From: Auanema rhodensis
Lineage: Eukaryota > Nematoda > Chromadorea > Rhabditida > Rhabditidae
Assembly (NCBI GenBank): GCA_964057225.1
Contig: OZ059894.1
Coordinates: 21,420,476-21,484,475 of the forward strand
Length of the DNA: 64,000 bases
Direction of reading: 5' to 3'
The position numbers were made by a program, and so were the translations under genes. Below the pieces are notes generated by a model. It ran no database searches. It had not been told where the DNA came from and saw only the letters and a program-made list of their open reading frames with translations. Below, piece by piece: positions 9,127-22,200 of the stretch (the first letter of the stretch is position 1; each line of letters starts with the position of its first letter).

Positions 9127-11583
9127 AGGCAAAGACGATGGACAATGTTATTCAACGAAAAAATTAATTCTTCAGGGTGAAAATCGAGGATATAAGTGTG
9201 AACTTATATCAGTTGATATCTCGGTGCATTTTTAAGCTAGCGCAAATCTGATAACACAGATCGACGCAGCTTAAAAATCCACATCGAATGCACTATACTA
9301 CATTGAGAAACGTTTGATACAAAAATTAGTTATGATCGTTTGAAAAATGATGCATTAGTGTATGTTGAGTTTCCATGTACACTCAACATTGCTTCCAAAA
9401 ACATTTTGACAAAAATTTTTTCGAAAAATTTCAGAATAATTCAGCAAAAAGTAGATGTTTTTAGATTCCTTTTTCCAAGGCAAAGACGATGGACAATGTT
9501 ATTCAACGAAAAAATTAATTCTTCAGGGTGAAAATCGAGGATATAAGTGTGAACTTATATCAGTTGATATCTCGGTGCATTTTTAAGCTAGCGCAAATCT
9601 GATAACACAGATCGACGCAGCTTAAAAATCCACATCGAATGCACTATACTACATTGAGAAACGTTTGATACAAAAATTAGTTATGATCGTTTGAAAAATG
9701 ATGCATTAGTGTATGTTGAGTTTCCATGTACACTCAACATTGCTTCCAAAAACATTTTGACAAAAATTTTTTCGAAAAATTTCAAAATAATTTAGCAAAA
9801 AGTAGATGTTTTTAGATTCCTTTTTTTAAGGCAAAGACGATGGACAATGTTATTCAACGAAAAAATTAATTCTTCAGGGTGAAAATCGAGGATATAAGTG
9901 TGAACTTATATCAGTTGATATCTCGGTGCATTTTTAAGCTAGCGCAAATCTGATAACACAGATCGACGCAGCTTAAAAATCCGCATCGAATGCACTATAC
10001 TACATTGAGAAACGCTTAATACACAAATTAGTTATGATCGTTTGAAAAATGATGCATTAGTGTATGTTGAGTTTCCATGTACACTCAACATTGCTTCCAA
10101 AAACATTTTGACAAAAATTTTTTCGAAAAATTTCAAAATAATTTAGCAAAAAGTAGATGTTTTTAGATTTCTTTTTTCAAGGCAAAGACGATGGACAATG
10201 TTATTCAACGAAAAAATTAATTCTTCAGGGTGAAAATCGAGGATATAAGTGTGAACTTATATCAGTTGATATCTCGGTGCATTTTTAAGCTAGCGCAAAT
10301 CTGATAACACAGATCGACGCAGCTTAAAAATCCGCATCGAATGCACTATACTACATCAAGAAACGCTTAATACACAAATTAGTTATGATCGTTTGAAAAA
10401 TGATGCATTAGTGTATGTTGAGTTTCCATGTACACTCAACATTGCTTCCAAAAACATTTTGACAAAAATTTTTTCGAAAAATTTCAAAATAATTTAGCAA
10501 AAAGTAGATGTTTTTAGATTCCTTTTTTTAAGGCAAAGACGATGGACAATGTTATTCAACGAAAAAATTAATTCTTCAGGGTGAAAATCGAGGATATAAG
10601 TGTGAACTTATATCAGTTGATATCTCGGTGCATTTTTAAGCTAGCGCAAATCTGATAACACAGATCGACGCAGCTTAAAAATCCACATCGAATGCACTAT
10701 ACTACATTGAGAAACGTTTGATACAAAAATTAGTTATGATCGTTTGAAAAATGATGCATTAGTGTATGTTGAGTTTCCATGTACACTCAACATTGCTTCC
10801 AAAAACATTTTGACAAAAATTTTTTCGAAAAATTTCAGAATAATTCAGCAAAAAGTAGATGTTTTTAGATTCCTTTTTCCAAGGCAAAGACGATGGACAA
10901 TGTTATTCAACGAAAAAATTAATTCTTCAGGGTGAAAATCGAGGATATAAGTGTGAACTTATATCAGTTGATATCTCGGTGCATTTTTAAGCTAGCGCAA
11001 ATCTGATAACACAGATCGACGCAGCTTAAAAATCCACATCGAATGCACTATACTACATTGAGAAACGTTTGATACAAAAATTAGTTATGATCGTTTGAAA
11101 AATGATGCATTAGTGTATGTTGAGTTTCCATGTACACTCAACATTGCTTCCAAAAACATTTTGACAAAAATTTTTTCGAAAAATTTCAAAATAATTTAGC
11201 AAAAAGTAGATGTTTTTAGATTCCTTTTTTTAAGGCAAAGACGATGGACAATGTTATTCAACGAAAAAATTAATTCTTCAGGGTGAAAATCGAGGATATA
11301 AGTGTGAACTTATATCAGTTGATATCTCGGTGCATTTTTAAGCTAGCGCAAATCTGATAACACAGATCGACGCAGCTTAAAAATCCGCATCGAATGCACT
11401 ATACTACATTGAGAAACGCTTAATACACAAATTAGTTATGATCGTTTGAAAAATGATGCATTAGTGTATGTTGAGTTTCCATGTACACTCAACATTGCTT
11501 CCAAAAACATTTTGACAAAAATTTTTTCGAAAAATTTCAAAATAATTTAGCAAAAAGTAGATGTTTTTAGATTTCTTTTTTCA
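9127..11583 (+). repeat. Four-unit higher-order repeat, 9127-10179 and 10531-11583
   Basis: Monomers at 9127, 9478 and 9829 match those at 10531, 10882 and 11233, displaced by 1404 bp. Shared rare marks are TCCACATCG (two successive monomers in each copy) and ATAATTCAGC with the tail CCTTTTTCC in the first. The fourth units (10180 and 11584) differ at the 176-192 segment, so homogenisation is incomplete. Confidence 0.7.
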
Positions 11584-13338
11584 AGGCAAAGACGATGGAC
11601 AATGTTATTCAACGAAAAAATTAATTCTTCAGGGTGAAAATCGAGGATATAAGTGTGAACTTATATCAGTTGATATCTCGGTGCATTTTTAAGCTAGCGC
11701 AAATCTGATAACACAGATCGACGCAGCTTAAAAATCCGCATCGAATGCACTATACTACATTGAGAAACGCTTAATACACAAATTAGTTATGATCGTTTGA
11801 AAAATGATGCATTAGTGTATGTTGAGTTTCCATGTACACTCAACATTGCTTCCAAAAACATTTTGACAAAAATTTTTTCGAAAAATTTCAAAATAATTTA
11901 GCAAAAAGTAGATGTTTTTAGATTTCTTTTTTCAAGGCAAAGACGATGGACAATGTTATTCAACGAAAAAATTAATTCTTCAGGGTGAAAATCGAGGATA
12001 TAAGTGTGAACTTATATCAGTTGATATCTCGGTGCATTTTTAAGCTAGCGCAAATCTGATAACACAGATCGACGCAGCTTAAAAATCCGCATCGAATGCA
12101 CTATACTACATTGAGAAACGCTTAATACACAAATTAGTTATAATCGTTTGAAAAATGATGCATTAGTGTATGTTGAGTTTCCATGTACACTCAACATTGC
12201 TTCCAAAAACATTTTGACAAAAATTTTTTCGAAAAATTTCAAAATAATTTAGCAAAAAGTAGATGTTTTTAGATTTCTTTTTTCAAGGCAAAGACGATGG
12301 ACAATGTTATTCAACGAAAAAATTAATTCTTCAGGGTGAAAATCGAGGATATAAGTGTGAACTTATATCAGTTGATATCTCGGTGCATTTTTAAGCTAGC
12401 GCAAATCTGATAACACAGATCGACGCAGCTTAAAAATCCGCATCGAATGCACTATACTACATTGAGAAACGCTTAATACACAAATTAGTTATGATCGTTT
12501 GAAAAATGATGCATTAGTGTATGTTGAGTTTCCATGTACACTCAACATTGCTTCCAAAAACATTTTGACAAAAATTTTTTCGAAAAATTTCAAAATAATT
12601 TAGCAAAAAGTAGATGTTTTTAGATTTCTTTTTTCAAGGCAAAGACGATGGACAATGTTATTCAACGAAAAAATTAATTCTTCAGGGTGAAAATCGAGGA
12701 TATAAGTGTGAACTTATATCAGTTGATATCTCGGTGCATTTTTAAGCTAGCGCAAATCTGATAACACAGATCGACGCAGCTTAAAAATCCGCATCGAATG
12801 CACTATACTACATTGAGAAACGCTTAATACACAAATTAGTTATAATCGTTTGAAAAATGATGCATTAGTGTATGTTGAGTTTCCATGTACACTCAACATT
12901 GCTTCCAAAAACATTTTGACAAAAATTTTTTCGAAAAATTTCAAAATAATTTAGCAAAAAGTAGATGTTTTTAGATTTCTTTTTTCAAGGCAAAGACGAT
13001 GGACAATGTTATTCAACGAAAAAATTAATTCTTCAGGGTGAAAATCGAGGATATAAGTGTGAACTTATATCAGTTGATATCTCGGTGCATTTTTAAGCTA
13101 GCGCAAATCTGATAACACAGATCGACGCAGCTTAAAAATCCGCATCGAATGCACTATACTACATCAAGAAACGCTTGATACAAAAATTAGTTATGATCGT
13201 TTGAAAAATGATGCATTAGTGTATGTTGAGTTTCCATGTACACTCAACATTGCTTCCAAAAACATTTTGACAAAAATTTTTTCGAAAAATTTCAAAATAA
13301 TTTAGCAAAAAGTAGATGTTTTTAGATTTCTTTTTTCA

Positions 13339-16300
13339 AGGCAAAGACGATGGACAATGTTATTTAACGAAAAAATTAATTCTTCAGGGTGAAAATCGAG
13401 GATATAAGTGTGAACTTATATCAGTTGATATCTCGGTGCATTTTTACGCTAGCGCAAATTTGATAACACAGATCGACGCAGCTTAAAAATCCGCATCGAA
13501 TGCACTATACTACATTGAGAAACGCTTAATACACAAATTAGTTATAATCGTTTGAAAAATGATGCATTAGTGTATGTTGAGTTTCCATGTACACTCAACA
13601 TTGCTTCCAAAAACATTTTGACAAAAATTTTTTCGAAAAATTTCAAAATAATTTAGCAAAAAGTAGATGTTTTTAGATTCCTTTTTTTAAGGCAAAGACG
13701 ATGGACAATGTTATTCAACGAAAAAATTAATTCTTCAGGGTGAAAATCGAGGATATAAGTGTGAACTTATATCAGTTGATATCTCGGTGCATTTTTAAGC
13801 TAGCGCAAATCTGATAACACAGATCGACGCAGCTTAAAAATCCGCATCGAATGCACTATACTACATCAAGAAACGCTTAATACACAAATTAGTTATGATC
13901 GTTTGAAAAATGATGCATTAGTGTATGTTGAGTTTCCATGTACACTCAACATTGCTTCCAAAAACATTTTGACAAAAATTTTTTCGAAAAATTTCAAAAT
14001 AATTTAGCAAAAAGTAGATGTTTTTAGATTTCTTTTTTCAAGGCAAAGACGATGGACAATGTTATTTAACGAAAAAATTAATTCTTCAGGGTGAAAATCG
14101 AGGATATAAGTGTGAACTTATATCAGTTGATATCTCGGTGCATTTTTACGCTAGCGCAAATTTGATAACACAGATCGACGCAGCTTAAAAATCCGCATCG
14201 AATGCACTATACTACATTGAGAAACGCTTAATACACAAATTAGTTATAATCGTTTGAAAAATGATGCATTAGTGTATGTTGAGTTTCCATGTACACTCAA
14301 CATTGCTTCCAAAAACATTTTGACAAAAATTTTTTCGAAAAATTTCAAAATAATTTAGCAAAAAGTAGATGTTTTTAGATTTCTTTTTTCAAGGCAAAGA
14401 CGATGGACAATGTTATTCAACGAAAAAATTAATTCTTCAGGGTGAAAATCGAGGATATAAGTGTGAACTTATATCAGTTGATATCTCGGTGCATTTTTAA
14501 GCTAGCGCAAATCTGATAACACAGATCGACGCAGCTTAAAAATCCGCATCGAATGCACTATACTACATCAAGAAACGCTTAATACACAAATTAGTTATGA
14601 TCGTTTGAAAAATGATGCATTAGTGTATGTTGAGTTTCCATGTACACTCAACATTGCTTCCAAAAACATTTTGACAAAAATTTTTTCGAAAAATTTCAAA
14701 ATAATTTAGCAAAAAGTAGATGTTTTTAGATTTCTTTTTTCAAGGCAAAGACGATGGACAATGTTATTTAACGAAAAAATTAATTCTTCAGGGTGAAAAT
14801 CGAGGATATAAGTGTGAACTTATATCAGTTGATATCTCGGTGCATTTTTACGCTAGCGCAAATTTGATAACACAGATCGACGCAGCTTAAAAATCCGCAT
14901 CGAATGCACTATACTACATCAAGAAACGCTTGATACAAAAATTAGTTATGATCGTTTGAAAAATGATGCATTAGTGTATGTTGAGTTTCCATGTACACTC
15001 AACATTGCTTCCAAAAACATTTTGACAAAAATTTTTTCGAAAAATTTCAAAATAATTTAGCAAAAAGTAGATGTTTTTAGATTCCTTTTTTTAAGGCAAA
15101 GACGATGGACAATGTTATTCAACGAAAAAATTAATTCTTCAGGGTGAAAATCGAGGATATAAGTGTGAACTTATATCAGTTGATATCTCGGTGCATTTTT
15201 AAGCTAGCGCAAATCTGATAACACAGATCGACGCAGCTTAAAAATCCGCATCGAATGCACTATACTACATCAAGAAACGCTTAATACACAAATTAGTTAT
15301 GATCGTTTGAAAAATGATGCATTAGTGTATGTTGAGTTTCCATGTACACTCAACATTGCTTCCAAAAACATTTTGACAAAAATTTTTTCGAAAAATTTCA
15401 AAATAATTTAGCAAAAAGTAGATGTTTTTAGATTTCTTTTTTCAAGGCAAAGACGATGGACAATGTTATTTAACGAAAAAATTAATTCTTCAGGGTGAAA
15501 ATCGAGGATATAAGTGTGAACTTATATCAGTTGATATCTCGGTGCATTTTTACGCTAGCGCAAATTTGATAACACAGATCGACGCAGCTTAAAAATCCGC
15601 ATCGAATGCACTATACTACATTGAGAAACGCTTAATACACAAATTAGTTATAATCGTTTGAAAAATGATGCATTAGTGTATGTTGAGTTTCCATGTACAC
15701 TCAACATTGCTTCCAAAAACATTTTGACAAAAATTTTTTCGAAAAATTTCAAAATAATTTAGCAAAAAGTAGATGTTTTTAGATTTCTTTTTTCAAGGCA
15801 AAGACGATGGACAATGTTATTCAACGAAAAAATTAATTCTTCAGGGTGAAAATCGAGGATATAAGTGTGAACTTATATCAGTTGATATCTCGGTGCATTT
15901 TTAAGCTAGCGCAAATCTGATAACACAGATCGACGCAGCTTAAAAATCCGCATCGAATGCACTATACTACATCAAGAAACGCTTAATACACAAATTAGTT
16001 ATGATCGTTTGAAAAATGATGCATTAGTGTATGTTGAGTTTCCATGTACACTCAACATTGCTTCCAAAAACATTTTGACAAAAATTTTTTCGAAAAATTT
16101 CAAAATAATTTAGCAAAAAGTAGATGTTTTTAGATTTCTTTTTTCAAGGCAAAGACGATGGACAATGTTATTTAACGAAAAAATTAATTCTTCAGGGTGA
16201 AAATCGAGGATATAAGTGTGAACTTATATCAGTTGATATCTCGGTGCATTTTTACGCTAGCGCAAATTTGATAACACAGATCGACGCAGCTTAAAAATCC

Positions 16301-16497
16301 GCATCGAATGCACTATACTACATCAAGAAACGCTTGATACAAAAATTAGTTATGATCGTTTGAAAAATGATGCATTAGTGTATGTTGAGTTTCCATGTAC
16401 ACTCAACATTGCTTCCAAAAACATTTTGACAAAAATTTTTTCGAAAAATTTCAAAATAATTTAGCAAAAAGTAGATGTTTTTAGATTCCTTTTTTTA
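13339..16497 (+). repeat. 702-bp dimer higher-order repeat, nine monomers
   Basis: The rare change TTATTTAACG recurs at 13361, 14063, 14765, 15467 and 16169, exactly every 702 bp, always in a monomer that also has the altered hairpin arm TTTTTACGCT with AAATTTG. The monomers between have TTTTTAAGCT with AAATCTG and TTATTCAACG. Among the marked monomers the 176-215 segment still differs: those at 13339, 14041 and 15445 have ATTGAG and GTTATAATCG, those at 14743 and 16147 have ATCAAG and GTTATGATCG. So a four-unit period is partly superimposed. A single further TTATTTAACG monomer lies at 25261. Confidence 0.85.
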
Positions 16498-18603
16498 AGG
16501 CAAAGACGATGGACAATGTTATTCAACGAAAAAATTAATTCTTCAGGGTGAAAATCGAGGATATAAGTGTGAACTTATATCAGTTGATATCTCGGTGCAT
16601 TTTTAAGCTAGCGCAAATCTGATAACACAGATCGACGCAGCTTAAAAATCCGCATCGAATGCACTATACTACATTGAGAAACGCTTAATACACAAATTAG
16701 TTATAATCGTTTGAAAAATGATGCATTAGTGTATGTTGAGTTTCCATGTACACTCAACATTGCTTCCAAAAACATTTTGACAAAAATTTTTTCGAAAAAT
16801 TTCAAAATAATTTAGCAAAAAGTAGATGTTTTTAGATTTCTTTTTTCAAGGCAAAGACGATGGACAATGTTATTCAACGAAAAAATTAATTCTTCAGGGT
16901 GAAAATCGAGGATATAAGTGTGAACTTATATCAGTTGATATCTCGGTGCATTTTTAAGCTAGCGCAAATCTGATAACACAGATCGACGCATCTTAAAAAT
17001 CCGCATCGAATGCACTATACTACATCAAGAAACGCTTAATACACAAATTAGTTATGATCGTTTGAAAAATGATGCATTAGTGTATGTTGAGTTTCCATGT
17101 ACACTCAACATTGCTTCCAAAAACATTTTGACAAAAATTTTTTCGAAAAATTTCAAAATAATTTAGCAAAAAGTAGATGTTTTTAGATTCCTTTTTTTAA
17201 GGCAAAGACAATGGACAATGTTATTCAACGAAAAAATTAATTCTTCAGGGTGAAAATCGAGGATATAAGTGTGAACTTATATCAGTTGATATCTCGGTGC
17301 ATTTTTAAGCTAGCGCAAATCTGATAACACAGATCGACGCAGCTTAAAAATCCGCATCGAATGCACTATACTACATCAAGAAACGCTTAATACACAAATT
17401 AGTTATGATCGTTTGAAAAATGATGCATTAGTGTATGTTGAGTTTCCATGTACACTCAACATTGCTTCCAAAAACATTTTGACAAAAATTTTTTCGAAAA
17501 ATTTCAAAATAATTTAGCAAAAAGTAGATGTTTTTAGATTCCTTTTTTTAAGGCAAAGACGATGGACAATGTTATTCAACGAAAAAATTAATTCTTCAGG
17601 GTGAAAATCGAGGATATAAGTGTGAACTTATATCAGTTGATATCTCGGTGCATTTTTAAGCTAGCGCAAATCTGATAACACAGATCGACGCAGCTTAAAA
17701 ATCCGCATCGAATGCACTATACTACATCAAGAAACGCTTAATACACAAATTAGTTATGATCGTTTGAAAAATGATGCATTAGTGTATGTTGAGTTTCCAT
17801 GTACACTCAACATTGCTTCCAAAAACATTTTGACAAAAATTTTTTCGAAAAATTTCAAAATAATTTAGCAAAAAGTAGATGTTTTTAGATTCCTTTTTCC
17901 AAGGCAAAGACGATGGACAATGTTATTCAACGAAAAAATTAATTCTTCAGGGTGAAAATCGAGGATATAAGTGTGAACTTATATCAGTTGATATCTCGGT
18001 GCATTTTTAAGCTAGCGCAAATCTGATAACACAGATCGACGCAGCTTAAAAATCCACATCGAATGCACTATACTACATTGAGAAACGCTTAATACACAAA
18101 TTAGTTATGATCGTTTGAAAAATGATGCATTAGTGTATGTTGAGTTTCCATGTACACTCAACATTGCTTCCAAAAACATTTTGACAAAAATTTTTTCGAA
18201 AAATTTCAAAATAATTTAGCAAAAAGTAGATGTTTTTAGATTTCTTTTTTCAAGGCAAAGACGATGGACAATGTTATTCAACGAAAAAATTAATTCTTCA
18301 GGGTGAAAATCGAGGATATAAGTGTGAACTTATATCAGTTGATATCTCGGTGCATTTTTAAGCTAGCGCAAATCTGATAACACAGATCGACGCAGCTTAA
18401 AAATCCGCATCGAATGCACTATACTACATTGAGAAACGCTTAATACACAAATTAGTTATGATCGTTTGAAAAATGATGCATTAGTGTATGTTGAGTTTCC
18501 ATGTACACTCAACATTGCTTCCAAAAACATTTTGACAAAAATTTTTTCGAAAAATTTCAAAATAATTTAGCAAAAAGTAGATGTTTTTAGATTTCTTTTT
18601 TCA

Positions 18604-18942
18604 AGGCAAAGACGATGGACAATGTTATTCAACGAAAAAATTAATTCTTCAGGGTGAAAATCGAGGATATAAGTGTGAACTTATATCAGTTGATATCTCG
18701 GTGCATTTTTAAGCTAGCGCAAATCTGATAACACAGATCGACGCAGCTTAAAAATCCGCATACTACATTGAGAAACGCTTAATACACAAATTAGTTATGA
18801 TCGTTTGAAAAATGATGCATTAGTGTATGTTGAGTTTCCATGTACACTCAACATTGCTTCCAAAAACATTTTGACAAAAATTTTTTCGAAAAATTTCAAA
18901 ATAATTTAGCAAAAAGTAGATGTTTTTAGATTCCATTTTTTA
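18604..18942 (+). repeat. 339-bp monomer with a 12-bp deletion
   Basis: After TCCGCA at 18760 the sequence goes straight to TACTACATTG, missing TCGAATGCACTA. The deletion removes the outer right arm of the long hairpin (GCATCGA). It is the only monomer of this length, so the deletion has not been spread. It shifts the repeat register for the rest of the window by 12 bp. Confidence 0.95.
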
Positions 18943-19293
18943 AGGCAAAGACGATAGACAATGTTATTCAACGAAAAAATTAATTCTTCAGGGTGAAAAT
19001 CGAGGATATAAGTGTGAACTTATATCAGTTGATATCTCGGTGCATTTTTAAGCTAGCGCAAATCTGATAACACAGATCGACGCAGCTTAAAAATCCGCAT
19101 CGAATGCACTATACTACATTGAGAAACGCTTAATACACAAATTAGTTATGATCGTTTGAAAAATGATGCATTAGTGTATGTTGAGTTTCCATGTACACTC
19201 AACATTGCTTCCAAAAACATTTTGACAAAAATTTTTTCGAAAAATTTCAAAATAATTTAGCAAAAAGTAGATGTTTTTAGATTTCTTTTTTCA

Positions 19294-22200
19294 AGGCAAA
19301 GACGATGGACAATGTTATTCAACGAAAAAATTAATTCTTCAGGGTGAAAATCGAGGATATAAGTGTGAACTTATATCAGTTGATATCTCGGTGCATTTTT
19401 ACGCTAGCGCAAATCTGATAACACAGATCGACGCAGCTTAAAAATCCGCATCGAATGCACTATACTACATCAAGAAACGCTTGATACAAAAATTAGTTAT
19501 GATCGTTTGAAAAATGATGCATTAGTGTATGTTGAGTTTCCATGTACACTCAACATTGCTTCCAAAAACATTTTGACAAAAATTTTTTCGAAAAATTTCA
19601 AAATAATTTAGCAAAAAGTAGATGTTTTTAGATTTCTTTTTTCAAGGCAAAGACGATGGACAATGTTATTCAACGAAAAAATTAATTCTTCAGGGTGAAA
19701 ATCGAGGATATAAGTGTGAACTTATATCAGTTGATATCTCGGTGCATTTTTACGCTAGCGCAAATTTGATAACACAGATCGACGCAGCTTAAAAATCCGC
19801 ATCGAATGCACTATACTACATCAAGAAACGCTTGATACAAAAATTAGTTATGATCGTTTGAAAAATGATGCATTAGTGTATGTTGAGTTTCCATGTACAC
19901 TCAACATTGCTTCCAAAAACATTTTGACAAAAATTTTTTCGAAAAATTTCAAAATAATTTAGCAAAAAGTAGATGTTTTTAGATTCCTTTTTTTAAGGCA
20001 AAGACGATGGACAATGTTATTCAACGAAAAAATTAATTCTTCAGGGTGAAAATCGAGGATATAAGTGTGAACTTATATCAGTTGATATCTCGGTGCATTT
20101 TTAAGCTAGCGCAAATCTGATAACACAGATCGACGCAGCTTAAAAATCCGCATCGAATGCACTATACTACATTGAGAAACGCTTGATACAAAAATTAGTT
20201 ATGATCGTTTGAAAAATGATGCATTAGTGTATGTTGAGTTTCCATGTACACACAACATTGCTTCCAAAAACATTTTGACAAAAATTTTTTCGAAAAATTT
20301 CAAAATAATTTAGCAAAAAGTAGATGTTTTTAGATTCCTTTTCTTAAGGCAAAGACGATGGACAATGTTATTCAACGAAAAAATTAATTCTTCAGGGTGA
20401 AAATCGAGGATATAAGTGTGAACTTATATCAGTTGATATCTCGGTGCATTTTTACGCTAGCGCAAATTTGATAACACAGATCGACGCAGCTTAAAAATCC
20501 GCATCGAATGCACTATACTACATCAAGAAACGCTTGATACAAAAATTAGTTATGATCGTTTGAAAAATGATGCATTAGTGTATGTTGAGTTTCCATGTAC
20601 ACTCAACATTGCTTCCAAAAACATTTTGACAAAAATTTTTTCGAAAAATTTCAAAATAATTTAGCAAAAAGTAGATGTTTTTAGATTCCTTTTTTTAAGG
20701 CAAAGACGATGGACAATGTTATTCAACGAAAAAATTAATTCTTCAGGGTGAAAATCGAGGATATAAGTGTGAACTTATATCAGTTGATATCTCGGTGCAT
20801 TTTTAAGCTAGCGCAAATCTGATAACACAGATCGACGCAGCTTAAAAATCCCCATCGAATGCACTATACTACATTGAGAAACGCTTAATACACAAATTAG
20901 TTATGATCGTTTGAAAAATGATGCATTAGTGTATGTTGAGTTTCCATGTACACACAACATTGCTTCCAAAAACATTTTGACAAAAATTTTTTCGAAAAAT
21001 TTCAAAATAATTTAGCAAAAAGTAGATGTTTTTAGATTTCTTTTTTCAAGGCAAAGACGATGGACAATGTTATTCAACGAAAAAATTAATTCTTCAGGGT
21101 GAAAATCGAGGATATAAGTGTGAACTTATATCAGTTGATATCTCGGTGCATTTTTACGCTAGCGCAAATTTGATAACACAGATCGACGCAGCTTAAAAAT
21201 CCGCATCGAATGCACTATACTACATCAAGAAACGCTTGATACAAAAATTAGTTATGATCGTTTGAAAAATGATGCATTAGTGTATGTTGAGTTTCCATGT
21301 ACACTCAACATTGCTTCCAAAAACATTTTGACAAAAATTTTTTCGAAAAATTTCAAAATAATTTAGCAAAAAGTAGATGTTTTTAGATTTCTTTTTTTAA
21401 GGCAAAGACGATGGACAATGTTATTCAACGAAAAAATTAATTCTTCAGGGTGAAAATCGAGGATATAAGTGTGAACTTATATCAGTTGATATCTCGGTGC
21501 ATTTTTAAGCTAGCGCAAATCTGATAACACAGATCGACGCAGCTTAAAAATCCGCATCGAATGCACTATACTACATTGAGAAACGCTTGATACAAAAATT
21601 AGTTATGATCGTTTGAAAAATGATGCATTAGTGTATGTTGAGTTTCCATGTACACACAACATTGCTTCCAAAAACATTTTGACAAAAATTTTTTCGAAAA
21701 ATTTCAAAATAATTTAGCAAAAAGTAGATGTTTTTAGATTCCTTTTCTTAAGGCAAAGACGATGGACAATGTTATTCAACGAAAAAATTAATTCTTCAGG
21801 GTGAAAATCGAGGATATAAGTGTGAACTTATATCAGTTGATATCTCGGTGCATTTTTACGCTAGCGCAAATTTGATAACACAGATCGACGCAGCTTAAAA
21901 ATCCGCATCGAATGCACTATACTACATCAAGAAACGCTTGATACAAAAATTAGTTATGATCGTTTGAAAAATGATGCATTAGTGTATGTTGAGTTTCCAT
22001 GTACACTCAACATTGCTTCCAAAAACATTTTGACAAAAATTTTTTCGAAAAATTTCAAAATAATTTAGCAAAAAGTAGATGTTTTTAGATTTCTTTTTTC
22101 AAGGCAAAGACGATGGACAATGTTATTCAACGAAAAAATTAATTCTTCAGGGTGAAAATCGAGGATATAAGTGTGAACTTATATCAGTTGATATCTCGGT

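Larger units (their letters stand above)
1..18603 (+). repeat. Left block: 53 monomers of exactly 351 bp
   Basis: Monomer starts fall at 1 + 351n with no insertion or deletion for 53 units. Variation is mosaic. The sequence just before AGGCAAAG exists in several forms (CCATTTTTC, CCTTTTTTT, TCTTTTTTC, CCTTTTTCC), and the 176-200 segment in at least four forms, combined in different ways. A G to A change at monomer position 15 (GATAG) marks several monomers of the first 5 kb. Shared combinations show short higher-order repeats, listed separately. Outside those runs the remaining monomers show no other feature. Confidence 0.9.

Noticed and set aside
18604-18942. The 339-bp monomer as a centre of symmetry, with 53 monomers (18603 bp) on each side
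   Set aside because: The left count depends on where the window starts, so the equality is chance. The order of variants is not mirrored.
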